Of a stretch of 64,000 bases of DNA, positions 8,329-17,728 are shown piece after piece. How positions within the stretch are numbered: the stretch's first letter is position 1; each line of letters starts with the position of its first letter. Source of the DNA: Alkaliphilus hydrothermalis. GTDB lineage: Bacteria; Bacillota; Clostridia; Peptostreptococcales; Natronincolaceae. The position numbers were made by a program, and so were the translations under genes. Below the pieces are notes generated by a model that made no database searches, was not told where the DNA came from, and saw only the letters and a list, made by a program, of their open reading frames with translations. The stretch spans positions 1-64,000 of the forward strand of contig NZ_JAFBEE010000013.1 of the NCBI RefSeq assembly GCF_016908555.1, written 5' to 3'.

Positions 8329-9240
8329 ATGGCAAGAATTCTTATAGCAGATGGAATGGAGCAAAGTGGGATGGATGCTCTTAGAGCAGCAGGGCATGAA
8401 CTTGTTGAAGAGTTTAACGAGCCAGTTGCACTTGCGGAAAAAATTAAAGAGTTTGATTGCATCGTAGTTAGATCAGCTACAAAAGTTAGAAAGCCAATCA
8501 TCGACGCAGCCCTTGAAACGAAGAAGCTTAAATTAGTTATTCGTGGTGGTGTAGGAGTAGATAATATAGATGTTGAATATGCTATGGAGAATGGTATTCA
8601 AGTAAGAAATACTCCTTTAGCAAGTAGTGCATCAGTAGCAGAACTAGCAATTGGACATATGTTTGCCCTTGCAAGACATATCCATATTGCTAACGTTACC
8701 ATGAGACAAGGCAAGTGGGAAAAGAAGAAGTATGAAGGAATTGAACTGGCAGGAAAGACTCTTGGCTTAATCGGATTCGGTAGAATTGCTCAATCAGTTG
8801 CTTCTAAAGCTTCTGCCCTAGGCATGAAGGTAATTTACAATGATGTAGCTGGAAAAATAGAAGGAAAAGACGAATTCCAATCAGTATCTAAAGAAGAGTT
8901 ATTAAAGACTGCTGATTTTATTTCTCTACATATTCCTTTCATTAAAGAGCAAGGACCAGCCATTGCTAAGAAAGAATTTGATATGATGAAGGATGGAGCA
9001 TTCCTTGTAAATACTGCCCGAGGTGGAGTAGTTTGCGAGAAGGCTCTATTGGAAGCTCTTGATTCAGGAAAAATTGCTGGAGCAGCAGTTGACGTATTTG
9101 AAGAAGAGCCAACTAAGAACGAAGAGTTATACACCCATGATAAAGTATCATTAACACCTCACATTGGAGCATCAACTGAAGAAGCTCAAACTAGAATTGG
9201 TGAGGAAATCGTTGATATAATCACAAATCACTTTAAGTAG
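8329..9240 (+). CDS. serA: D-3-phosphoglycerate dehydrogenase
   Basis: A 303-residue short-form D-isomer-specific 2-hydroxyacid dehydrogenase: an NAD-binding GxGxxG-type motif (GLIGFGRIAQSVA), catalytic Arg in NTARGG, Glu in the following helix and His in LTPHIGAST. It carries no C-terminal ACT or ASB domain, so classical serine feedback inhibition through ACT is not expected. It catalyses the first step of serine synthesis in the cytosol. It has a GGGGGG-type ribosome site and sits between serC and the DUF1015 gene with gaps of 16 and 11 bases. Confidence 0.92.
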   Translation: MARILIADGMEQSGMDALRAAGHELVEEFNEPVALAEKIKEFDCIVVRSATKVRKPIIDAALETKKLKLVIRGGVGVDNIDVEYAMENGIQVRNTPLASSASVAELAIGHMFALARHIHIANVTMRQGKWEKKKYEGIELAGKTLGLIGFGRIAQSVASKASALGMKVIYNDVAGKIEGKDEFQSVSKEELLKTADFISLHIPFIKEQGPAIAKKEFDMMKDGAFLVNTARGGVVCEKALLEALDSGKIAGAAVDVFEEEPTKNEELYTHDKVSLTPHIGASTEEAQTRIGEEIVDIITNHFK

Positions 9241-9251
9241 GAGGATGAACA

Positions 9252-10499
9252 ATGGCAGTAGTTAAACCCTTTAGGGGAGTTAGACCAAACCCAGAATTAG
9301 CACATAAAGTAGCAGCCCTACCATACGATGTAATGAATCGTGAAGAGGCTAAGAAAATGGCTGAAGGAAATCCTTACAGTTATTTACATGTAAGCAGATC
9401 TGAGATTGATTTAGATGATAGTGTCAATCCATATGATAAAATTGTATACGAAAAGGCTAATGAAACTTTAAAGAGATTCAAAGCTGAAGGGATTATGATC
9501 CAAGATGATAAGCCAGTATATTATATCTACAGACAAATCATGGACGGAAGACCACAAACAGGTATTGTTGCTTGTTCATCTATCGATGAATATGTGGACA
9601 ATACGATCAAAAAGCATGAGTTTACAAGGCCTGTAAAGGAAGAAGATAGAATCAACCACTTTGACTATTGTAATGCTGATACAGAGCCTGTATTCTTTGC
9701 ATACCGTTCAAAGGCTGAGATTCAAGAATTAATCTACAACTGGATTGAAAATCACAAGCCAGTATACGATTTCAAGAGTGTAGATGGGATCGACCATATT
9801 CTTTGGGTAATTGATGAAGAAGAAGTCATCAATGCTATTGAGGAAAACTTCAAAACTGTAGACTACCTATACATTGCAGATGGACACCACAGAACAGCTT
9901 CTGCTGCTAAAGTAGGATTAAAGAGAAGAGAGCAAAATCCTAACTACAAAGGTGACGAAGAGTTCAATTTCTTAATGACTGTTATTTTCCCTGATGAAGA
10001 GCTATTAATCATGGACTATAACCGTGTTATTCAAGACTTAAATGGATTATCATCAGAGGAATTCTTAGCAAAGATCTCAGACAAGTTCACTGTGGAAGAA
10101 GCTCAAGGAACAGAGCCATACAAGCCAGAAGCAAGACATACTTTTGGTATGTTCTTAGATGGTAAGTGGTACAAGTTAACAGCTAAGTCTGAAATCATTG
10201 ATGAAACTGATATGGTTGAAAGATTAGATGTTGCGATTCTTCAAAAGAATCTTCTTCACCCAGTTCTAGGAATCGAAAATCCACGTACAGACAAGAGAAT
10301 TGACTTCGTAGGTGGAATCAGAGGATTAAAGGAATTAGAAAGAAGAACTCAAGTAGACATGAAGGTTGCCTTCGCTTTATATCCACCATCAATGGAAGAA
10401 TTATTTGCTATTGCAGATGTTGGAGAAGTTATGCCTCCTAAATCAACTTGGTTTGAGCCAAAATTAGCTAGTGGTTTGTTCGTTCACGAATTAGAATAA
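9252..10499 (+). CDS. DUF1015 family protein of the serine operon
   Basis: A 415-residue protein of the DUF1015/COG4198 family. No function is established to my knowledge. Visible conserved features are VAALPYDVMNREEA near the N-terminus, KKHEFTRPVKEEDR around residues 120-133, and YIADGHHRTASA with DGHHR at 210-214. The last box looks like the nucleotide-binding box of ParB/Srx-fold proteins, which include the archaeal ADP-dependent serine kinase SerK; this is my inference. It is 11 bases after serA and shares the operon promoter and terminator, so a role in phosphoserine or serine metabolism is likely. No serB is seen in the window. Confidence 0.85.
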   Translation: MAVVKPFRGVRPNPELAHKVAALPYDVMNREEAKKMAEGNPYSYLHVSRSEIDLDDSVNPYDKIVYEKANETLKRFKAEGIMIQDDKPVYYIYRQIMDGRPQTGIVACSSIDEYVDNTIKKHEFTRPVKEEDRINHFDYCNADTEPVFFAYRSKAEIQELIYNWIENHKPVYDFKSVDGIDHILWVIDEEEVINAIEENFKTVDYLYIADGHHRTASAAKVGLKRREQNPNYKGDEEFNFLMTVIFPDEELLIMDYNRVIQDLNGLSSEEFLAKISDKFTVEEAQGTEPYKPEARHTFGMFLDGKWYKLTAKSEIIDETDMVERLDVAILQKNLLHPVLGIENPRTDKRIDFVGGIRGLKELERRTQVDMKVAFALYPPSMEELFAIADVGEVMPPKSTWFEPKLASGLFVHELE

Positions 10500-10515
10500 T
10501 TTATATGATAAAGCT

Positions 10516-10554
10516 ATGAATACCCTTACCGTTTTGGTAGGGGTATTCATTTTT
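10516..10554 (+). terminator. Terminator of the serine operon
   Basis: A 15-bp stem (10516-10530 with 10536-10550, one G-U pair, 5-nt loop) followed by a T run. Confidence 0.9.
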
Positions 10555-10609
10555 ATAACGAATAGGAAAATTCTACATTAAATTAGTATAAAAGAGAACT
10601 TTTTCGCAA

Positions 10610-10786
10610 ATGAGTTTCAACATAAGTCATCGATTAAATCTTCCGAAGGAAGACTTTGTTATAAGAAAAAAAGTAAAGTATAAAATATTCTTAGCAGAAG
10701 GACTAGAGGTATGGCCTAATAAAGTACAAACAATAAAAAATAAAATAATGATAATGGTATTAACATTGGGATTAGTTAATAAATAA
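10610..10786 (+). CDS. Possible 58-residue small protein
   Basis: An ATG-initiated frame of 58 codons (begins MSFNISHRLN, ends TLGLVNK) fills much of the gap between the serine operon and the flavodoxin gene. It contains a mildly hydrophobic C-terminus. The ribosome site is poor (AAAGAGA about 12 bases upstream) and I recognise no family, so it may be chance. Otherwise this 350-base gap holds only the operon terminator and AT-rich sequence. Confidence 0.22.
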   Translation: MSFNISHRLNLPKEDFVIRKKVKYKIFLAEGLEVWPNKVQTIKNKIMIMVLTLGLVNK

Positions 10787-10852
10787 TAATAGTACGTAAT
10801 TTCTGCGATATTATAATAATATGGTGCTACGATAAATACAAGGGGGGGTTAT

Positions 10853-11338
10853 ATGCAAATCTTAATTTTATTTACTTCTAAGTATGGAGCTACGGAAAAG
10901 GCACTTAAATTAGTTGCAGAAGGACTTAAGGGGCAAGTGGATATGATTGATATTGAGGAAGAGGCCTGTGGGGAGATAAATCAATATGATACAATTATAT
11001 TTGGGGGATCTATTTATGTTGGTAAAATTCAATCAAAAATAATAAAATTTATGGAAAAACATAAGAAAACGCTAATAGATAAAAATATTGCTTTGTTAAT
11101 CAGTAGCAAAGATGGTGGAGAAAAAATTTCGGAATTCTTAGAGTTCAATTATCCCCAGTGGATAGTTGAGCAAGCCTTTATCAAGGAAGGATTAGGCTAC
11201 GAGATAAGTATTGAAAAAATGAGTTTTTATGATAAATTTGTACTTAAAAACCTGTTTAAGATAGAGGAAAGTGATTCAAAAATAAACTATGATGTAATTA
11301 AAAAAATCATTGATATTATCAACCAAATGGAGGCTTAA
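10853..11338 (+). CDS. Flavodoxin-domain protein
   Basis: A 161-residue flavodoxin-like protein. The FMN phosphate loop is seen at the N-terminus (FTSKYGATEKAL), followed by the GGSIYVGKI loop. Homologues are annotated as flavodoxin or menaquinone-type protoporphyrinogen dehydrogenase HemG; no haem genes are adjacent, so a generic FMN redox role is safer. AAGGGGGGGTTAT provides the ribosome site. It is monocistronic or loosely linked to the next gene (115-base gap). Confidence 0.75.
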   Translation: MQILILFTSKYGATEKALKLVAEGLKGQVDMIDIEEEACGEINQYDTIIFGGSIYVGKIQSKIIKFMEKHKKTLIDKNIALLISSKDGGEKISEFLEFNYPQWIVEQAFIKEGLGYEISIEKMSFYDKFVLKNLFKIEESDSKINYDVIKKIIDIINQMEA

Positions 11339-11453
11339 GAGGATAAGCAATATTAACTATGTGAAGCCATAGTATTACATAAAAAATTGCCATAGAATGG
11401 ATTTAAATGGGAAAAGCTAATGATTAAGGATGATAATTAAGGGAGGATTTGTA

Positions 11454-12266
11454 GTGAAGGAAAGACAGATCAGTAATGTTTGCAATGATAACAACCACGA
11501 GGCTTGGAATAAAGCGGCCTATAGTGCATGGGTAGAGAAGTTTGGAGAACCCCTTGAGGCAGCAAAAAAAATTTTAAGGGACCCTACCAAAACGCTGTCA
11601 GTTCTACATAGTAAATTTGGCGATGTGAAGGGTAAAAAAATCATGAATTTGATGGGTTCCAATGGGACTAAAGCAGTTGCATTAGCTTTATTAGGGGCAG
11701 ACGTTACGGTGGTGGATTTTTCGGAAGGGAATAGGCAGTTTGCAATGGAGCTGGCAGAGGCAGCAGGTGTAAAGATTAATTATATCTTGGCAAATGTACT
11801 AGAAATTCCTCAAGAGGAACTAAGGGGAGATTATGATATTGTCTTTGCAGAGATGGGGATACTACATTATTTTTCTGACTTGAAACCCTTTTTTAATGTG
11901 TTTTATCGTAGTTTGAAGGAGGAGGGAATAATGGTACTTCGAGACTTTCATCCTGTATCTACTAAGCTCATCACCTCTAGAGGGACTACTGCTAAAATAC
12001 GGAAACATAAGGTGACGGGTGACTATTTTGATACTTCCCTAGAGGAACAGGATATATCCTACTCTAAGTTTATGTCAGAGGGAGAAGAACCCATCAAGGT
12101 GTTCCTTAGAAAATGGAATCTAGGGGAAGTCATTACGGCGGTTGCAGAGGAAGGACTAATGATTCAGTCATTAGAGGAGGAACCAAATTTATCCTGTGAG
12201 GTCTTTGATAAGGGGATTCCAAAGACATTTTCACTGGTGGCTAGAAAAATAAGGAAAAATAAATAA
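11454..12266 (+). CDS. SAM-dependent methyltransferase
   Basis: A class I Rossmann methyltransferase of about 270 residues. The SAM loop appears as KIMNLMGSNGTKAVALALLG, followed by the acidic ribose-binding residue in VTVVDFS and the motif DIVFAEMGILHYF. The substrate is unknown. I take the GTG at 11454 as the start because the only strong ribosome site, AAGGGAGG at 11438-11445, lies just before it; an ATG 24 bases earlier would place that site inside the gene. Confidence 0.8.
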   Translation: MKERQISNVCNDNNHEAWNKAAYSAWVEKFGEPLEAAKKILRDPTKTLSVLHSKFGDVKGKKIMNLMGSNGTKAVALALLGADVTVVDFSEGNRQFAMELAEAAGVKINYILANVLEIPQEELRGDYDIVFAEMGILHYFSDLKPFFNVFYRSLKEEGIMVLRDFHPVSTKLITSRGTTAKIRKHKVTGDYFDTSLEEQDISYSKFMSEGEEPIKVFLRKWNLGEVITAVAEEGLMIQSLEEEPNLSCEVFDKGIPKTFSLVARKIRKNK

Positions 12267-12278
12267 AATGACAATAAG

Positions 12279-12308
12279 AAAACCGTGTCATGGTAGCACG
12301 GTTTTTTT
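12279..12308. terminator. Bidirectional terminator
   Basis: AAAACCGTG (12279-12287) pairs with CACGGTTTT (12297-12305), followed by a T run, between the methyltransferase and the convergent germination genes. Confidence 0.8.
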
Positions 12309-12531
12309 ATTGTAGCTTAAGCTGAATCCATTGCGTGATGGGGTTTGTGAAGGATATCAAAGCCTCCAATGGATTGGTTGAAATTAAATTAAGATGATCT
12401 CCAACACAGATGGCTGCCGCCAGTGCAACAATGAATAGGTACATGAAAATGACGGATTTATCCTCTTTATTGAGTTTAATAAAATCAATAATCACCACAA
12501 TGGTAATTACTATTGGTAGAAGGATCTTCAT
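12307..12531 (-). CDS. Small membrane protein of the germination operon
   Basis: A 74-residue protein with two predicted membrane segments (about residues 3-18 and 28-46) and a polar C-terminus. I do not recognise a named family. Its start codon overlaps the stop of gerAC by one base (TAATG), so it is almost certainly translated with it. Small two-helix accessory proteins of this kind occur at the end of some germination receptor operons and modulate receptor function; here that is inferred from position. Confidence 0.65.
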   Translation of the reverse strand: MKILLPIVITIVVIIDFIKLNKEDKSVIFMYLFIVALAAAICVGDHLNLISTNPLEALISFTNPITQWIQLKLQ

Positions 12532-13685
12532 TATATTCTCCCCTTATTGGTATTAAGTGCAGAGTGGATCACTGTACTATTCACTTTAACATTGACTTCG
12601 CAGTCTGAGAATACCTCATTCCAGTTATCCTGAAATTCTTTAAATTCCTCGGGATATTTTCGAAAAAAATTGCCACTTAGATTAAAATAGTCAACTTTGT
12701 ACTCCCTTTGGGCGGAGGCAATGGCTTTATTGAGCTTATCTTCAATGACTTTATTCATCTGCTCTTGAACTTTTATAACTTGTAATTCTTGATCAACTCC
12801 CAAATGGGGAATTCTTTCTGCAATGTTTCCTTCTACATCGACTTCTATGTCAAAAGAAATTTTGTCATCAATAAATCTAGGGGTAATCTTTGAACTGGCC
12901 TTTGAAACTTCTATTGTAAGGGGCTCGTTTTTTAAATAATACTCATAGACAATTAAACTATTTTTAAATTTATTGGTGATTAGGTTATAGGCTTGTCCCT
13001 CTTCATAATTTAAGTAACCCACCAATAGATCCTTGTCAAAAATAGCAATGGAGGATAATTTAAACATAGACAGTTCATTGGGGCTAGGGGGGGGTACTTT
13101 GGCAACTAAAGTAGTTACATAATTACTTGCTGGATTGTTAATGATTTCTAGCGTTTCCTTTAAATCGGCCACATAAACCTTAGAGTTTGATTTATTGTTG
13201 TCTGCTTGAGTCTCCAGTATATTCGATGGAATTGCCCCCAGAATATTAGGTGTATCTAGGATTTCATTTGGGGGTAGTTTGCTGATAAAAATATAGGGCT
13301 CCAGTCGAACCTCCATATCCTGTACTAAAAAACCGGTGACCTTTGAAATACCCTCTTTAGCGATTGATTCATCTATTACGATGGCACTGACATGGGCAAA
13401 GTAGGGACGCCTACCAGCAATTAATGTGGTATTTCGAAAAGCATCAAAGATGGTGAGCCCCTCTGATTCAATAATGCTGTACTGCTTTCTTGTCTCACTT
13501 CCCTCCGATAATAATGTACTAGGATTTGCGAACTGTAGTGATATTTTATAGAGACCTGCTTCAGTTTTTGAAATGCCTATGCCTAATACAAAGCCAATAT
13601 TTTCAATTTCTCTACGGCTCCAGCAGGAGGTAGTTAGAGGGATTGATAGAAAAAGGACCAGCAATAACATCATTTTTCTTTTCAT
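12531..13685 (-). CDS. gerAC: Germinant receptor C subunit, lipoprotein
   Basis: A 384-residue Ger(x)C-family lipoprotein. The signal peptide ends at a lipobox (LTTSC, Cys21), directly followed by the WSRREIENIGFVLGIGI motif that opens mature GerAC-type proteins. It sits on the outer face of the spore inner membrane as part of the A/B/C receptor. It lies 18 bases after the A-subunit gene. The paralogue group (GerA, GerB, GerK) cannot be decided, so the symbol is generic. Confidence 0.9.
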   Translation of the reverse strand: MKRKMMLLLVLFLSIPLTTSCWSRREIENIGFVLGIGISKTEAGLYKISLQFANPSTLLSEGSETRKQYSIIESEGLTIFDAFRNTTLIAGRRPYFAHVSAIVIDESIAKEGISKVTGFLVQDMEVRLEPYIFISKLPPNEILDTPNILGAIPSNILETQADNNKSNSKVYVADLKETLEIINNPASNYVTTLVAKVPPPSPNELSMFKLSSIAIFDKDLLVGYLNYEEGQAYNLITNKFKNSLIVYEYYLKNEPLTIEVSKASSKITPRFIDDKISFDIEVDVEGNIAERIPHLGVDQELQVIKVQEQMNKVIEDKLNKAIASAQREYKVDYFNLSGNFFRKYPEEFKEFQDNWNEVFSDCEVNVKVNSTVIHSALNTNKGRI

Positions 13686-13703
13686 GGGTTGTCTCCTTTC
13701 CCC

Positions 13704-15314
13704 CTAAGACTGGGGCGGTTTTGGCTTCAGTTGATTTGATTTACGAATGAGATTCCTTTTCGTTATATGTTGGGACCTTTTAGTGATTGCCCATTGGGGA
13801 AATCTCAATACCCAGTCCTTCATTTCTTGAAGACTGAATGGGGCAAAGGGAATCATAAAGGGGACACCAAAGGACCTCATGGAAATGAGATTTAATGCGA
13901 TTAATAAAGCCGCCGTAATAATACCATAAATACCAAGAATCGAAGCCAAAGTCATGTTGAAAAATCTTGTTAATCTTAAACCATTGCTGAAATTAGAATA
14001 GGGGATGGTAAAGGAAAAAATAGCAGTCGTTGCAACGATGATGACGACAGCTGGAGATACTAATCCAGCCTCCACTGCAGCTTGTCCAATAATCAATGCC
14101 CCAACGATACTGATGGTTTGTCCAATATGGGTGGGTAGCAGGGTACCGGCTTCCCTGAGGGCTTCAAAGGCGATCTCCATGATTAAGGCCTCGATAAATG
14201 CTGGAAAGGGAACCCCAGCCCTAGTACCAGCAATGGTCAAAGCCAGTTTTGTTGGCAGCACCTCTTGATGAAAGGTGGTGACAGCCACATAGGTGGCTGG
14301 TAAAAACATCACCACCAGGGCACCAAAGTAACTCAATAACCTATTAAAATTAGCAAGATAGTAGCTTGTATAATAAGACTCTGAGGAGATAAAAAAATCA
14401 GTGATAATACTGGGGACAACTAAGCAAAAAGGACTTCCATCACATAGGATGGCGATTCTTCCCTCCAATAACATAGCCTCTACCCGGTCGGGTCTTTCAG
14501 TACTGAAGATGGTTGAGAATATCTTTGTGGGTTCATCCGTCACAAGCTCCTCAATATATTGGGATGAAACAAAACCGTCTATATCAATATCTGCTAATCT
14601 CTGAAACAATTCATCCACGTTCCCTTGATCTGCAATACTAGAAAGATAGATGATGCTGATTTTACTTTTAGACTCTCTACCAATAACATGATCCTTCACC
14701 ACAAAGTGCTGGCTTTTTAATTTTTTCCTGAGGATAGAAATATTTACATCTATATTTTCTACAAAACCCTGCTGGGGCCCCTTAATGACCTTCTCTGTTT
14801 TAGGATCAGCGTATTTTCGTTCAGCCTCCGTCAAGGTATTCACGGAGACAGCCAATGGATGTCCATTGAAAAGTAGGATCGAATTACCAGCAAGTAAAGC
14901 TTCTACAATCAAAGGGCTGTTTTTAAGTGTATTTATATCTGCATTAACCAATACTCCATTAATGAGCAGATCGATGTCGTAGAATAGATTACATCGTTCC
15001 TCCATAGGAAGCTTAAGTAGCCCCAGAGTTAAAGGTGTTAGTATTGAGGTCTGTATAATATCAGTGTCAACAAGATCTTTAATATAGATGATAGCGCCTT
15101 TTAAAACGGGGGATGTAGATATGTCAAAATATCTGATGGCAATATCATCAGTATTGTTAAGGAGTCCTCTTGTTTTTTCGATGTTTGCCTGTAGACAGTT
15201 GAAAAGGTCAGTATCGGCATAACAAATAATATCCTCCACCCCCAATTCATGCATAGGTGGAAGAATTTTCTTAGGCTTCTTTATCTCTTTTCTCCTAAAC
15301 TTTTTCATTTTCAC
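13704..15314 (-). CDS. gerAA: Germinant receptor A subunit
   Basis: A 536-residue GerA-family protein: a large soluble N-terminal region (to about residue 300) and a C-terminal membrane region with about five helices, including PTHIGQTISIVGALIIGQAA. It is the ion-channel-forming subunit of the germinant receptor in the spore inner membrane. The start is the GTG at 15314, seven bases after GGAGGGAG. It is transcribed divergently from the B-subunit gene across an 84-base gap that must hold both promoters; I cannot make out a confident sigma-G site there. Confidence 0.92.
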   Translation of the reverse strand: MKMKKFRRKEIKKPKKILPPMHELGVEDIICYADTDLFNCLQANIEKTRGLLNNTDDIAIRYFDISTSPVLKGAIIYIKDLVDTDIIQTSILTPLTLGLLKLPMEERCNLFYDIDLLINGVLVNADINTLKNSPLIVEALLAGNSILLFNGHPLAVSVNTLTEAERKYADPKTEKVIKGPQQGFVENIDVNISILRKKLKSQHFVVKDHVIGRESKSKISIIYLSSIADQGNVDELFQRLADIDIDGFVSSQYIEELVTDEPTKIFSTIFSTERPDRVEAMLLEGRIAILCDGSPFCLVVPSIITDFFISSESYYTSYYLANFNRLLSYFGALVVMFLPATYVAVTTFHQEVLPTKLALTIAGTRAGVPFPAFIEALIMEIAFEALREAGTLLPTHIGQTISIVGALIIGQAAVEAGLVSPAVVIIVATTAIFSFTIPYSNFSNGLRLTRFFNMTLASILGIYGIITAALLIALNLISMRSFGVPFMIPFAPFSLQEMKDWVLRFPQWAITKRSQHITKRNLIRKSNQLKPKPPQS

Positions 15315-15398
15315 AAATCAACTCCCTCCAATATTTATATTTTGTGCATTATTTAAAGAAAATATGAAAAACTAAAAAAGAAAAGAGGGAGGGTTAAA

Positions 15399-16544
15399 AT
15401 GGAAGAAAATAAAATTCAAATTTCCAATAGGCAATTGTTTATGATGGCCTTGGCTCAATTGGGGGGAGCGGCAATAATCTATTTACCCGGGGTAGTGGAG
15501 GCGGGTCGGGATGTCTGGATATCTAATATATTGGCCTCCATCATGGCCTATGTTGTTATTTACTGTCATTACTTACCCCTATCCCTTTGTCCAGGCTGAT
15601 CCATGACAAAAACCCTCAATCAATATTGGGGTAGGTTCCTGGGGAACTTAGTAAACTTATATTATCTAGCATTTTTTTTGCTATTGGCCTGTCTGATTGT
15701 ATCGGATGTATATTATTTTGGGAAAATCACCATGCCTGAAACACCTGGAATTGTTTTTGCAATTTTCTTTTTAGTGCCTGCTATATATGCCATCAAATTA
15801 GGACTAGAAGTAATGGCCCGGTTAATGGAACTACTATTACCTATAATCGTCATTGTATATGTGCTTCTGCTGGTGCTAGTTATACCCAAGCTGGAATATA
15901 CTAAATTTCTGCCGATTATGGTGGGTGGAATTAAGCCTGTATTAGCAGGGGCCCTACCTAATATAAATTTTCCATTTGGACAAATCCTACCAGTGGCTTT
16001 TTTATATAAATACGTTAAAGGTAATGGAGGGGGGGATGGCAAAGTTGGTAAAGGAGGTAATACCGATTTCATAAAATATTGCTTTGCTGCAATTATAATT
16101 GCAACAATACTGTTGACCTTTAGAGCGATGGCTTCGGCTGCAGCCTTTGATGAGGAGTCGTTAAAGAGCTTAACCTATGCCCCCTTCAGTACTATTCGAG
16201 CAATAGAGATTGGCAATATCATTGAGCGTTTAGATTATTTTTTACTGGGGGCATTTTATGGAACCACCTTTTTTAAATTTATCATCACGTATTATATAAT
16301 CTGTGAAGTGATAAATGATGTTATTGGAAAAGGAAAACCAGCCAACTATGCTGTCCCTGTGGCCATTCTTATATTAGTCTTGATGCCTTTTTTATTACCA
16401 CGTTTTGATTTAATTTTAAAAACGGTTAATCCATATCTATTTGTTTCACTACCGATATTTTTTATGGTTCCTTTGTTGTTATATATAACCATTGGGATAA
16501 AAGAAAAAAGAAATAGTAGGGGGAATAGGGGAGTCGATGGGTAA
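15399..16544 (+). pseudogene. gerAB: Germinant receptor B subunit interrupted by in-frame TGA
   Basis: An APC-superfamily GerAB-type permease of 381 codons, read in one frame but broken by TGA at 15597-15599 (codon 67). Before it are the N-terminus and first two membrane segments (ISNRQLFMMALAQLGGAAII); four bases after it an ATG (15603) opens the remaining 313 codons with eight or more helices. The flanks align with the family across the stop without a gap (a PG motif, then TLNQYWGRFLGN), so a sense codon such as CGA or CAA has probably mutated. Either the gene is dead, the UGA is read through, or a truncated protein restarts at 15603. AGAGGGAGGG is the ribosome site of the full gene. Confidence 0.82.
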
Positions 16545-16586
16545 TTTAAAATAAATCTTATCATTCTAGTTTTTCTAGTTTTAACA

Positions 16587-16595
16587 TGGTATACT
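16587..16595 (+). promoter_or_regulatory. Extended -10 promoter of tdh
   Basis: TG-G-TATACT at 16587-16595, about 65 bases before the start codon. The -35 region is T-rich without a good match. Confidence 0.4.
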
Positions 16596-16659
16596 GTAGT
16601 AAAATATGTTTTTTTGGCAACTATATTAAATAGATTTTTAATTATTCGGAGGTGTATTT

Positions 16660-17610
16660 ATGAAAAAAGTATTAGTAACAGGAGCCCTAGGGCAGATTGG
16701 AACAGAACTGGTTGTTAAAATGAGGGAGATTTATGGTGCAGACAATATCATTGCCACCAACAGAAGTAGACGAGCAGGGCACGTATTGGTTGAATCTGGA
16801 GCTTTTGAAGAGTTAGATGTTACCGATGCAAAGGGTGTACATGACTTAGCAAAGAAACACAATGTAGATACGATTATACATATGGCAGCACTTCTTTCTG
16901 CCACAGCTGAGAACAATCCATTAATGGCTTGGAATATCAACATGGGGGGCCTTATGAATACATTGGAGGTGGCTAGGGAATTAAATTGTAAATTCTTTAC
17001 CCCTAGTTCCATTGGAGCCTTTGGACCATCTTCTCCAAAGGTAAACACACCTCAAGACACGATTCAAAGACCGACAACTATGTATGGGGTTAATAAAGTA
17101 GCAGGGGAGTTATTATGTGACTACTACTTCCACAAGTTTGGAGTAGATACAAGGGGAGTAAGATTCCCGGGATTAATCTCCTATGCCCAAGAGCCAGGTG
17201 GTGGAACTACTGACTATGCTGTAAATATCTTCTATGATGCCCTAAAGCAAAAGAAGTACACATCTTACATAGCTGCTGGGACTTACATGGATATGATGTA
17301 TATGCCAGATGCAGTTAATTGTATCATCGACTTAATGGAGGCAGACACATCAAAATTAAAGCATAGAAATGCCTTCAACGTAACAGCAATGAGCTTTGAA
17401 CCAGAGGAAATCGCAGCTGAAATCAGAAAGCATATCCCTGAGTTTACGATGGACTATGATGTAGACCCAATGAGACAGGCTATTGCCAATAGTTGGCCAG
17501 ATTCCATAGATCCAACTGCTGCTAAGGAAGAATGGGGCTTTAAAACAGAGTATGATCTTCCTAAGATGACGGTTGCTATGTTGGAGCAATTGAAGGCTAA
17601 AGGAGTGTAA
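16660..17610 (+). CDS. tdh: L-threonine 3-dehydrogenase, short-chain (epimerase-like) type
   Basis: A 316-residue extended SDR enzyme. The NAD loop is VTGALGQIGTEL at residues 5-16 and the catalytic Tyr-x3-Lys is in YGVNKVAGELL; PSSIGAFGPSSP supplies the catalytic serine or threonine region. The whole pattern matches the metal-free threonine dehydrogenase group rather than the zinc MDR type. It oxidises L-threonine to 2-amino-3-ketobutyrate, which a CoA ligase then splits to glycine and acetyl-CoA; no kbl gene is adjacent. TCGGAGGTG is the ribosome site. It is a single gene with its own terminator. Confidence 0.88.
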   Translation: MKKVLVTGALGQIGTELVVKMREIYGADNIIATNRSRRAGHVLVESGAFEELDVTDAKGVHDLAKKHNVDTIIHMAALLSATAENNPLMAWNINMGGLMNTLEVARELNCKFFTPSSIGAFGPSSPKVNTPQDTIQRPTTMYGVNKVAGELLCDYYFHKFGVDTRGVRFPGLISYAQEPGGGTTDYAVNIFYDALKQKKYTSYIAAGTYMDMMYMPDAVNCIIDLMEADTSKLKHRNAFNVTAMSFEPEEIAAEIRKHIPEFTMDYDVDPMRQAIANSWPDSIDPTAAKEEWGFKTEYDLPKMTVAMLEQLKAKGV

Positions 17611-17679
17611 TAGTCTATAAATTATAGATACAGGTCTATGTTGGTCAACCAAAGGACAATAGCAACAATAGCTACAATT

Positions 17680-17722
17680 AAAGAATCCATAACCAATACT
17701 TGATACTGGCTATGGATTCTTT
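17680..17722. terminator. Bidirectional terminator
   Basis: AAAGAATCCATA (17680-17691) pairs with TATGGATTCTTT (17711-17722) and is followed by more T residues; it lies between tdh and the convergent AraC gene. Confidence 0.85.
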
Positions 17723-17728
17723 TTTGTA

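Noticed and set aside
15597..15599. Selenocysteine at the TGA in gerAB
   Set aside because: The family has no selenoproteins, the alignment suggests an arginine or glutamine position, and I see no obvious SECIS hairpin directly after the codon.
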